Shown piece after piece: positions 45,619 through 56,334 of a DNA stretch of 64,000 nucleotides; positions within the stretch are counted from its first letter, which is position 1; each line of letters begins with the position of its first letter. The DNA is from Blattamonas nauphoetae. Taxonomy: Eukaryota; Preaxostyla; Oxymonadida. The notes under the pieces were generated by a model. It was not told where the DNA came from, searched no databases, and saw only the letters and a list, made by a program, of their open reading frames with translations. The translations under genes and the position numbers were made by a program. The DNA is taken from contig JARBJD010000066.1 of assembly GCA_033064195.1 (NCBI GenBank), forward strand, positions 186,001 through 250,000. The letters run 5' to 3'.

Positions 45619-47104
45619 TTAGATCCGAGCAGAAATCTCATCAAAACTCAAAATCTCAACAGATCTGTCCTTTTCAAAGACATACAATGCGAATCTGACT
45701 TTCTGTGGGATGCTGGTGAGTGAATGTGGTTGTCGCTGGTCGTCCACAAACAGATCGAGAGTGTGTCTGTTCATGTCCAATTCAAGCGTCACAATTGAGT
45801 TGTCTTTCGGTTTTTGATTTCCGAACGCGATTGGTTTTCCATTTTGATGAACAGATCCGTCATGCAAATGAAACACAGAAGACCATGGCTTCTCTCGAAG
45901 TGAGGCAATTTTGGATCCATCAAGATACGAAGAGACAATGACACCAAACGCTGGGAAGGTGAAAGGAAAAAAATAAACTGTGCAAGTCGTACTTGTTGCA
46001 TCGAATCGACAATCTCCACATTCCTCGTGTAATCTCGTCAGAGAAACATGACTTGTAGTCCATGACAAGACTTGTGATTCTTCGTCCTTCCCTTCGAAAG
46101 TGTTTTGGGTCCCAAACTGTAATAGCATTGTCAGAATGAGCAAAACCTCGAATCCACTTCACATCTTTCGCTGCCTCTGTCAGTTGTGCCTCCACTGCCA
46201 CCATTTTCGAATGTGTTTTTCCCAGCTCGTCGTTCAGCCTCTTCTCCATCGACTCAAACTCTCCCAGCATCTTTGTCAGTTCAGCAATCGTCGTGGCTTG
46301 CTGTGTGAGCATGAAGTCCTTTTGTTTGAGTGAATCGTCTTTTTCAGCGATTATTTGGTCTCTGGATCGGATGGTCTCGTCCATCTGTCTTTGAATTTCC
46401 ATTAATCTTGCGATTTCTTCATTTTTTTCTTCAATTTGGGCTCGAAGTGTGTCTCGCTGGGCAACAAGTTCATCCACAGACATCGATGTCTCATCTGTTC
46501 CACCATCGAGTTGATTAAGAGTGAGAAGAGCAGAACCAGAATGAACTTTGACAAGCGGATCGGGATGGGAAGAGAAAGTGGAAAGAGAGGAAGACAGTAG
46601 TGTCTTGTTTGGGATTGGAGTGGGTGGGGAAGAAGACAGACAGAGGAGGAGAGTGGAGTTGATGAAGGAGAGAACAGGACGAAGATGAGATTGTTCTTCA
46701 CGTTGGGGTTCGTTGGGTGGTGATGGTTGTGGTTGTGTTTGGAGAGTTGAGGGAGATTGGGGAGAAGCAATGAGAGTTGAGGGAAGGGAGAGCCAGAGAG
46801 GAGACGAAAGGAAGTTTGGGAGAGAAAGAGGGTGGCGTTGGAGGATGGTTGTGAAGAGAGGAAGGAGTTGGAAGTTGACAGTGTTGGGAAGATACTGGGA
46901 GGACGAGGATTGGATGGATGAAAGTGGGAGGAGAAAGAACGAAGTGATGAGAAGAGAATAACCTACAGTGAAGAGTGCAGAGAGGAGATGACTAAAGAGA
47001 GATGGATTTGATGGGGTTTGAGTGTCGATTGAAGTCGATTTTGGAGCGATTCCGAAACGATCACAGATTGTGTGGAGGATCTGAGACCATGGCAACCAAT
47101 ACAA
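45619..47104 (-). CDS. coiled-coil and SPRY-domain protein
   Basis: The frame from 47104 reads a Ser/Pro/Leu-rich region, then SVDELVAQRDTLRAQIEEK and a heptad coiled coil of about 90 residues, then a SPRY/B30.2-type C-terminus: AITVWDPKHFRREG, CFSDEITRGMWRLSI, AFGVIVSSYLDG, NGKPIAFGN, VTLELDMNRHTLDLFVDD, KVRFALYVFEKDRSVEIL. An intron with acceptor TTCCCAG near 45953 separates the SPRY halves, but the phases do not match exactly as I read them, so a small frame error or another splice site is involved. A further exon may lie upstream (47499-47134, GSAYVCPFTHDYL). SPRY domains bind protein partners. The true start is unknown. Confidence 0.6.
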
Positions 47105-47526
47105 TCAGAAGAATGACAAAGATTAGAGAATAATCACAGAAAAGTCAAGAAAACCCTCAGATTGAAAAATATGGTCAAGGAAAGAACGAGACAATCGGTT
47201 GACAATAGAACGACTTGAAAGCACACGGAGAACGGATCGCTTGATGCGTTAACAATCGAATCTTCAAGCTTTTGTAAATCTTGTTCGGATATATGTCCTT
47301 TCTGAGGAAGATAATCATGTGTGAAAGGACAGACGTAAGCAGAACCATGAACATCCTGATTTGGTCCAAAACTCTGAACAAATGGAGTATAAAATCCGGA
47401 GGAATCAAATATGAAGATGGAAGAATTAACTTCGGACCTCAGTTGAAGTAGGGAACATTTGAATCGACGGTGAATAATCTGATCAACCCCGCAATCCACG
47501 TCACACTCTCAAAATTCGTGACTTAC

Positions 47527-47880
47527 ATGGGTGTTCCAACAGCAGCGACTTACGGAATCGATGAAGCGAAGACTCGACTCAAACGTGCTTCTGTGTTCGA
47601 TCCAGTCAAACAATACATCGTTTTCATCTTCTCTCACTTCCACACACTAACAATGAAGGAAGAAGACTTCAACGAGCTGGCCTTGCATCTGAGCTGGCTG
47701 CATCAGCTTGTGGAAAACATGGAACACAGTTTGGATGAACATGAACCGGAGTTTGTGTTGATTGTGGTGAAAAGTGAGGTATTGCGAGTAGTGGGGATGG
47801 AACCGGTAACGATAGAATCCTTGAAATTGGCTGTGCAGTCGCTCGGACAATTGATGGAACTCAACCAGCATCAGATATGA
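47527..47880 (+). CDS. small helical hypothetical protein
   Basis: The ATG at 47527 (MGVPTAATYGIDEAKTRLKR) gives 117 residues ending in LGQLMELNQHQI. The frame is open 57 bases further upstream without an ATG, so a 5' exon is possible. It is predicted all-helical, with no signal peptide or known domain. It lies between the SPRY gene (opposite strand) and the Cys-rich gene. Confidence 0.5.
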   Translation: MGVPTAATYGIDEAKTRLKRASVFDPVKQYIVFIFSHFHTLTMKEEDFNELALHLSWLHQLVENMEHSLDEHEPEFVLIVVKSEVLRVVGMEPVTIESLKLAVQSLGQLMELNQHQI

Positions 47881-48097
47881 TGCTGTTCACTCGATCTGTC
47901 CCAAGAACGAATCCTTCTCATCTCCTCACATCAATCAATGTCTTTTTGATCAAATTTTCACATTAATGGGTGATTCTGAACCTATTCTGATCCAATAACA
48001 ATTTCAAACAACCTGATAAACTCCCGAAAGTGATACTGTACAGAATCATGTCAAGTCACGATCTAACAATCCCCAAACACTTTTGATTGTCTCTAAA
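47881..48097. promoter_or_regulatory. promoter region of the Cys-rich gene
   Basis: 217 bases between a stop codon and the ATG at 48098. AT-rich, with no repeats or RNA gene seen. Confidence 0.4.
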
Positions 48098-51000
48098 ATG
48101 GCTTTTCAGATGATTTTGATACCGATATGGTGGATATTATGTTCTGTTTGTCTTTTCTTCTCAAGTAATCTCTCAAACTTTAACAGCCAGTTGTCTTCCC
48201 TTTGTACGAGACGTGCAACATCGGATATCGAGTTTGTCTGAACGGTGATGTGTCGGAATATCGATGCAATGCAGTTCGGGCAGCGTGTTTGTCATCAGCT
48301 GACGAAATCCTGAACTCTCGAACATCGTCCTCATCATCTCTGACATTTCCCTACCCAAACTTCAATACCTCGTTTTTTGCGCAGTCTTGGCCGGATTCTG
48401 TCCTGAAAAGCACCACAGTTTCCTTCTTATTAACTTTTCTGAAGCATCCTCATAATTTCCATTTTTTCCTCACTTTCAGTTCCCCTGTGAAACAGATTGT
48501 GACATACAAGGTGATCGATGCCGGATGGCGTGTACTCAGCCTGGATGCAAAAGAGATTGCACATCATCGCAATCGAAATGTCTTCTTTTCTGTTCACCAA
48601 ATCGCGCTGAAGAGCTCGCCTCAATCAAACGAAAAACATCCACAGCGTGTCTGAACGATTGTGGGGAAGGGTTTGATGGATGCGTTGGGAAGTGTGGTGG
48701 AAACAAGACATGTCTGCGAAGCTGCCAAAGTGTGGAATTCGTGTGCTCCGAAATGTGCAGAGTGGAACGAAATTCCGAAGATTGTATGCATCCAGTCTTT
48801 CATATTACCATTTTATTGATATTATTTCCTTAATTTGTCATATATCCTCCTCATTCTCATCTATCACCCAGCTCTCACAAATTGCACCTCAAAGTGCCAT
48901 TCCGATCTGATTGCCTGTTTATCGTTCTCATCAACCTCCAAATCACCATCAGAATGCCACACACAATACAATACATGCACATCGGAGTGCAAAAGGGCGC
49001 ATCCCGACAGCGTCTCATTCAACCCGTCCTCCCCCACCACTCCCCTCTTTCTGACCACTCGAATCCCAACTAAGTCCACTCTTTCGTCGGCCTCGTCTCA
49101 TCCGATGGAAAAAAGCGAGTGTGTGGGAGTGTGTAGGGACGAACAAGAGACGTGCGAAATGAAGTGCAAGGGAGATCGGATGTGTCTTCTGTCGTGCTTC
49201 CAAAAGAAGCGTCCCTGCATCCACAGTTGCATTCAGGGAGCTCACGAGGTTTGTTCACATATTTTTCTTCATTATTTTCCGCAATTCCTCCGACTTTGCC
49301 TCCGCCCGCTGTAATCCCAATATTATCTTCGTCCAGCTCTCCTCTTCCCGTAAATCATCCCCATCGATCAGTTCATCCCCATGCGATGGGATCTGTCACA
49401 CACAATACCGTCTCTGCTCCAACCAATGCGACCAAAAACCGGACGCCCAAAAGAAGGCAGAAGACGACCCAAAAACTGAAAATGAACCCGAAATGGAACA
49501 AACCAAAACTGAGAAAGAGAAAGACGAGGAAAGAGACATTTGCGATGCTCAATGCTTCGACGAGAAGATGGAATGTGTCCTACGCTGTCCCTTTCTCTCA
49601 AACGAGGTTTGACGCACTCCCCTCCCTTTCTATTCCACTTTTTCATCCTATTTCATCCATCTTCGCCAAATTTCTCCCCATTTTCATTTTCTTCATTTTT
49701 TCTGACCAACCAGAACATTACCCAATGCGAACTTCTCTGCCAAACAAACTTCGAACACGGACTCCACCAAATCCAACCAGACGACCTGCGCTCTCTCCAA
49801 ACGCTCATCGACACTCGCCGCTCGTGTTTCTCGCTTTGCAAACCATCATTCTTTGCATCTTCACCTTCAACACTCGATCCACCGTCACTCGCGCCATGTG
49901 TCACAGCATTCGATTCATGTCTGTCAGTTTGCGACGAAAATGGAACTGATTGCATGACCGACTGTCTTCAACGCGGAGAATCGTGCATCGCTCGCTCCAT
50001 CCTCTCATCGCTGTCATTCTGTCAACAGAATTGCCGCTCATCGCTTCTCAACTGCGTCGAACTCTGCTCATCCCAACAGACACCTCTCCCAAACTCTCCA
50101 AACACTCGCCCGTCGTTCTCCATGCACAACACTGAGCGGTGTGTGGATCAGTGTTACCAGAAGAGCGAAGGATGCGTGTTGGATTGCGGAAAGAGCGATT
50201 TGACAGAATGCGAGCGAACTTGCATCACCAAACTGACGCAATGCACAGCGGGAGAGAGTGGAGAAGACAACGAGAAAAGCGGAGAGAAGAAGGAGGAAAA
50301 GAGAGGAGATGGGATGTCGATCATGTTTTCGCAGTTCAAAATTGGACACGAAGCGAAAGCGACGAAGGGATGTGTTTTGGCAGCTGAAGAGTGTTTTGTT
50401 GAATGTGCGATGGAAAGCGAAAAGCATGATGAAGACGACGACGCTTCCAACAACGACACAATCCCAGCAAATCAAACACAAACTCCACCAAACACTAATT
50501 CTTCGTCTTCTTCTCCCTCCCCCACTCCATCCACCTCACCTCCCAACACAAACGACACCACTGCTGTCTCCACACCAACACCAGACGAGCTAGCATCCCT
50601 CCCATGCAAAGACCGCTGCGAACGCCTCTTCGAAATCCAAGTTGCAGAATGTGGAGAAGACAGAGAGTGCCAAAAGCGACACCGAAAGCGCCGCTTCGAC
50701 TGCGTGAACGAGTGCTCATTGGACACTCCCACACCCTCCCAAGCTGACACCGAGCCTTCCCGAAACTCCACTGACCCACTTTCCAGATGTCTTTATGAAT
50801 GCAGTTCAAGCCAGCGGGCGTGTGTGGCTGATCTTACAGACGAGCAAGCAGAAAAAGGAGGAATTGACGCGTGTCGAGAGCAACACAAACAATGTGAAAC
50901 ACGATGCCACACTCCGCTCACCGCAGAACAACAATGTCAAGAAACATGCCACACAACCTTCCTCCAATGCACGTCTGTGTGTGGAACAGACAAGAACGAC

Positions 51001-53757
51001 AAGACAGGTGCAGGCGAGAAAGCGTGTCTGATGCAATGCCGTGCTGATCGAAGCGACTGTCGATCGATGTGCTCGAACTCAGAAAAAGAGGAAGAGAACG
51101 GACTGTGCGGTGAATGTGAAGCGTCGTGTGAGACCGATCATGAAATCTGCGTCGAAAACTGCAAAAAGAACGAGAATTGCATCGAAATGTGTCGAACGCA
51201 AAGAAAGGACTGCAAAGAGGACTGCCACAGCCCAAACTCCGACTACGCTGAACGAAAGAAAGCCGAAGAGCTCGCGAAAGAGGAGGAGCGCCTAATCGGG
51301 CACCTCGGAATCCACTCGAAATGTGAAGAAGAATGCGACGGGGCGTTCTTGGCGTGTGAGGACAAGTGCGAGAACTTCCAACCGTGCGAGTTTGGATGTC
51401 GTCGAAGTCGAAGGGATTGCATGGACAGATGTCAGAAGAATGGAGAGAGTCTGCAACAGCTGAAAGCAGCGGCGTTGTTGGAGGAGAGGACGAAGGAGGA
51501 GGAGAGAAAGAGAAGAGAGGCACAGGAAGCGGCGGAGACGAAGAGGAAGGAAGATGAGATGAATCGAGGCGCGAACGAGAATCGAGCTCAAACTGAACGG
51601 AAAGAAGAAAGGCCGATGCCGAGACCCGAACCATCACTTCCTTCGCAGTCGCAAGGAGCAGATCCGAAGAAAGAGGAACAACGAAGTCGATACGAGACGA
51701 AGGGAGAGAAACGGGAGAACGAGAGGAAGGACACGCCGAAGGGAACTTCTTCGCAAACAGCAGGAACAGGAACACCATCCTCAGCAACACAATCGGTATG
51801 ATTCCGTCTCATTCAATATCCGATCATTGTTGATCCATTCTTCCATCCTCATTTAACTTCACATCCTCCCTTCTCTTCATTTTCTCCATCTTTCATCCCT
51901 CTTTTCCCTCTTTCGCTTCTCTCTTACCATCCCCATCCTTCATTCCCTCTCCAGCCCTCCTGGTCCTCCGACGCCGCCGAGCAGAAGCAAGGCTGCCTCT
52001 CCTTCTGCGACGTGACAAAGCGCGGATGCCAATCACAATGCAGATACGCTGGCTTCCCCGATTGCGACGATGAATGTGTCGTGTTTGACAAAAAGTGTCG
52101 GAGCGAGTGCGAGAAGGGAAGAGATGCTCCAGAAATGGATGATTCGGGACGTTGGGATAAATGCTGTTTGACTGAGCTCGTCACCTCTGTCTTCGCTTTC
52201 TTTTCTTTACGACGATTTTTCGATTCTTCGTCTTCTCCCCTCTCTTTCTCCTGTTCATCTCTTCCTTCATCTCTCTCAGCTGCCCACGCCAACTCAGAAC
52301 TCGACAACTGTGTCGGTCTCTGCGAACGCTCCAAACAATCCGACGCAAACTGCGAAGACAAGTGCTACACGACACACCGCCAGCAGACGAGCATGTGCGA
52401 CAGAATTCACAAAAACTCCAAACCATCCACAACACGAGGAGGGAACCCTGATCGTGTGTTTCTTGTCACAATTTCATCTTTCCTTCAGCATCGCTCTCCA
52501 CTCCTCTTTCCACACCAACCAACGACATGTCTCTTCCTCGCTCAGCCCTTTCTCGAATGTGTCATTCATCGTGCTCAACACAATTCTCGGAATGCACGTC
52601 GAAATGTGGCGGGACAAACACAAACTGTGAGGAAGGCTGCGCAGCGACACTTCGCAAATGCCAGCAGAGCTGCAGTGAGGAATACGAAGAAGACCGAAGC
52701 GCGGAAGGGACAGACAAAGCAGACGAGAAGAAAGGGGAAGAATGCTCGGCAATATGTTCCAGACAGTTCTCGTCGTGTCTGAGTCTGTGCGATGGGAACA
52801 GCGGATGTGAGAGCTTCTGCTTCGACGCGAAACGAGAATGCGAACACGGCTGTTCGAATCCCGCTTCCTCCTCATCTTCATCTTCATCCAAACCAGATTA
52901 TTGCGCTGAAGAATGTGCGAAAGAGAAAAAATCATGTTCGTCGAGATGCGGCGGAAAGATGAGCTGCGAAAAGGAGTGCAAGCGGAAGGAGATCGAGTGT
53001 CACCCGAATTGTGTTCAAGTCAACGCAAAGCAGGGCTGCCTCAGTTCGTGTCGTGATCGCCAGCTGCAATGTGAGGAGAAGTGTCTGCGGAAAGGAGGTG
53101 AACGATGTTCGGAAGAATGCAAGAAGGAGATGAAGGATTGCCAGAATGAGTGTGTCCGTGAAGGAATGGAAGAGAGAAAACACCAACAAGAACAACCACC
53201 ACCAGCACCTCAACCGGACGAACCGCACACCCCTCTCGACTCCTCCACATCTCCCCCCTCCCAACCATCCCAACCCGACACTCCATCCTCTCCCTCCTCT
53301 CTTCCCTCAAACATCAGCCTCTCCCACGTTGCCTCGCCAGCCGACTGCAAAAAGTGGGCCGATGGGCCGTTCATCGACACAGCAATGGAGAAGTGCTCGG
53401 CGTTCAAGGATTCGGCGTGTTTTGATGGAATTTGGACAAAACATGGAAGACTGACGAAAGCTTGTCAAGCACAGAATGAGCAGATGGTGTGGGTGAGGAG
53501 AGATTATTGTTCGTCTTATTCGTTGCATCTGTCGAGATAAACAGGCCACTCTCTCCTTTTCTTTTCTTTTTCACCTTTTTCTCTTGCCCTGTCCATCATC
53601 CATCTTCGTCTTTCCTTCTCAGCTGATCCCACTTGTCTGTGGCTTCTATTGCGACGATGAAGCGTCAAAGTGTGCGAAGAGCTGTAAGAAAGGCGATTCA
53701 TCGTGTCTGGCAATGTGTCAGGCTCGGCTTGCAGCATGTGAACGTGGATGTCATTGA
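48098..53757 (+). CDS. secreted giant protein of about twenty eight-cysteine (twin CX3C) modules
   Basis: The ATG at 48098 opens a hydrophobic signal (MAFQMILIPIWWILCSVCLFF), followed by a 26-base intron. Exons I can place: 48098-48164, from 48191, 48480-48783, 48872-49248, 49337-49606, 49714-51795, from 51955, then three more ending at TGA 53757. The product is about 1,500 residues. Its repeat is C-x3-C-x6-C-x3-C-x5-C-x3-C-x6-C-x3-C; perfect examples start at CLNDC (48651), CVGVC (49120), CEEEC (about 51328), CSAIC (about 52743) and CAEEC (about 52900). Glu/Lys-rich and Pro/Ser-rich linkers separate groups, and the last exon holds one module (CGFYC...CERGC). Residues between Cys pairs are helical, so each half is probably a disulfide-pinned helical hairpin. 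I recognise no family; a surface coat or adhesin is a guess. Confidence 0.75.
48165..48190 (+). other. 26-nt GT-AG intron after the signal-peptide exon
   Basis: It runs GTAATCTC...AACAGCCAG. This acceptor, rather than the AG four bases earlier, puts the following exon in the Cys-rich frame. Confidence 0.6.
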
Positions 53758-53923
53758 GACGGAGTTATTTCATTTCAGATCATTTAATTGTGGAATTGAG
53801 AAGAATCAAAAGAATATTGTCAAGTTCGAATACATTTGAAAGAAGAGTTTGAAATGAAGAGATCCAAACAGAGATGTTTGTAATAGACGAAGATGATGTG
53901 AAGAGAGAGTCAGGTGGTTGGGT
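53758..53923. terminator. convergent 3' ends of the Cys-rich gene and the gene ending at 53924
   Basis: 166 bases between two stop codons on opposite strands. AATAAA-like signals are not obvious. Nothing else is seen. Confidence 0.35.
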
Positions 53924-55537
53924 TCACGACAATCCAGTTTGGGAGAGAAGGGGAGAGAAGTCGTGGTCAACCATTTCTTGTTGCTTCCCAAAAAGACAAA
54001 TCGAACGAAGAAGACTCCCAATCACACAAATCCCGTTTTCGTAGTCCTCCAGAAACAACGATTCAGACACTCCTCGAATCACAATGTCCAACATCCCCAA
54101 ACGTACCATCCCCATCACATTCCCAAAACTTCCCAGATGGACAACTCTCTTCACAAACTCCAAGATCACCGACACTCTGCAGTCATGGACAAAAGTTCTC
54201 GGTTTTCCTGTCCAGAAACACTGAGTGGTGACATTTCGTTTTGGTTTTGTCGGACACTTCATCATCAAAAAAGAACATTGTGACGAGAAAAGCAGAGCAA
54301 ACAGTTGTTTCGTTTTGGAGATACTGAAGAAAGAAGAGTCTGAAAAAAAGTGACAAAAATAAGCACCCAACCACAACCGACAATTTTTCACACTGTGAGA
54401 GGTTGGGACGAGATGAGATCATTTTTGCCGAAAGAAGTGAGATCCTACGACTCCTTCACGAGAAAAAGCGAACATTCGCAGAAAAAGTTCTACTGTAGAA
54501 TGGTTCGTATTTCTCACCCACAAACTGTAGACCTCTCTACCAACCTCGATGCTTGGAGATGTCATGTCACCTCCACACATGTGAAGTTTCAGCATCGAAC
54601 TCCTTTCCCAAATCGTCACACCAGACGTTGTCATTTTTCCTGCCGACCACTTTTGTCCATGACTGCTGGCTGGAACTGGTGAGCTGAAGAAATGAGAGAA
54701 AGAGGAAGACACACAGCATCGTCTTGACACAACTTTGAAGCTCCGCTGAGTTCAATTCATTCAAAGAGGCATCTGAAAAGATTAAGATATCCAAAAACCA
54801 AACTGGTGGGATGCAACTTACGAACTGAGAACGCAAAGAGATTGGTTGTGGATCGTTCGATAACCATTAGTTTCGACAGTTGCTCAACGAAGTGTGGTGG
54901 GGCATTGAAGGTGAATTGAGTGAAAGACAAGAGTCCTGTTGAGTGAGCGAGAGCAGATCCGAATCCAGTTGGGATGTTCAGCCATTCCAGAGACTCACAA
55001 CTGAGTCCGAGTTTGAATTCTATGTCATGGTCAGAGGTAATCCCGTTCTGCTGGGCAACTGATCGGTACAGTTCTCTCACACTGTGCAAGTCGCCGAAAG
55101 GGGCTGTGGTGAGGACAAGAGTTAATAATATTGTTCGTATTGCTGGGCCAACCTGTCTACGGTTGGATATTGAAGGTAGAATGGGAAGGAAGAAACGAAC
55201 GACGAGCGGTGGAGGGAAATAAAGATAGAGATCATTGATGGAATACATGAATGGAGTCTGAAGCATCAAAAATGAGTTGGCCAGATGTTTTTCATTTCTC
55301 ACATATTCTGAGTTCTTCAGATTGAGATGAATTCCTCGTCGACAGAGTGCATGAAATCCACACATCGAAGTGTTGAGGAGAGTGGGTGTATTTCTGACGT
55401 CTTGATCACTGCAATGGAGGAAGAAGCTGACTGGGTCACTTCGGAGTGTTCTTTCGAAGAGGAGGTCGAGAGTAGGCTGGTGTGGCTTGTGTGGGTTGAG
55501 AGAGGAGCTCTCTTGCCAGCCGCTCCTCACAAACCTT

Positions 55538-55587
55538 AGCTCCCACTTCGTTGAGATAAGGTCCGTGAAGTGTGGGTTCCAGGTCCC
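55538..55587 (+). repeat. inverted terminal repeat, left, DIRS-like element B
   Basis: 50 bases inverse-complementary to 60114-60163 with no mismatch seen. Confidence 0.85.
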
Positions 55588-55596
55588 TGATCACAA

Positions 55597-56334
55597 ATGG
55601 ATTCTACAACCTCCGATCTTTTAGTCCCTCCAGAACCTCCCACATATCCTCCAATACCGCGTGAGGTTATTACGATGATTTCCGAAGGCCTTCGTCTCGA
55701 ACATGAAGACGCTGTGAATCGTTTTTCACTCGACAGCTCCTCACCTCCTAATCGAGTTGCATCATCAGCAACACAGTCCATGCAATCAATTGGATCACAA
55801 GCTTCGACTCAAACTGAACTGCCTATCACCAAAGTTAAAAGGCAACATTCAACAGTCACATCTTCTTCAGATGAAGATTCTTCAAGTTCATTGGACTCGA
55901 CCAATGACGAAAGAAGGTCAACAAAATACCGACGAAAGAATAGGAAGAGGAGTTGCAAGAAGGGTAGGAATAAGCATAACTCCCACCGATCCCATAGCAA
56001 CCATCGTCGTTCCCGACGAGCACAGGATAACCGGGAAATGAAGAAAAAGCATCTGAAATCACGTCAAAGAAGCAGAAAAACTAGAAGTAGCGATAGCGAC
56101 TCCTCATTTTCATCATCCAGCGGCAGTATCGGCACCTCGTCTTCGGGAGAGGATCAAGATGATCTCCCGAGATTTTCAAGAGGATTCTCAAGAAAAGCTC
56201 CCAAGGTTCAAAGGAGATTGGACAAAGACAGTCCTCACACCGCTTCAGCGAGAGGAACTCTTGACAGAGACGAGAAGATTCCAAACCGTTTTGGGTATAC
56301 AAATGCAGTTCGCAGACACGCCCGAGTCTCATGA
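55597..56334 (+). CDS. DIRS-like element B, leading ORF
   Basis: A 245-codon frame beginning 10 bases after the terminal repeat. Its N-terminus is Ser/Pro-rich, followed by a long basic Arg/Ser/Lys region (RSHSNHRRSRRAQD, KSRQRSRKTRSS), which would suit nucleic-acid binding like a Gag-type protein. It overlaps the next frame at 56159. Function is inferred from position in the family. Confidence 0.6.
   Translation: MDSTTSDLLVPPEPPTYPPIPREVITMISEGLRLEHEDAVNRFSLDSSSPPNRVASSATQSMQSIGSQASTQTELPITKVKRQHSTVTSSSDEDSSSSLDSTNDERRSTKYRRKNRKRSCKKGRNKHNSHRSHSNHRRSRRAQDNREMKKKHLKSRQRSRKTRSSDSDSSFSSSSGSIGTSSSGEDQDDLPRFSRGFSRKAPKVQRRLDKDSPHTASARGTLDRDEKIPNRFGYTNAVRRHARVS

Noticed and set aside
50918-51790. 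A 290-codon minus-strand frame in the Cys-rich gene
   Set aside because: The opposite strand shows a strict Cys pattern over the same bases; the minus frame has none.
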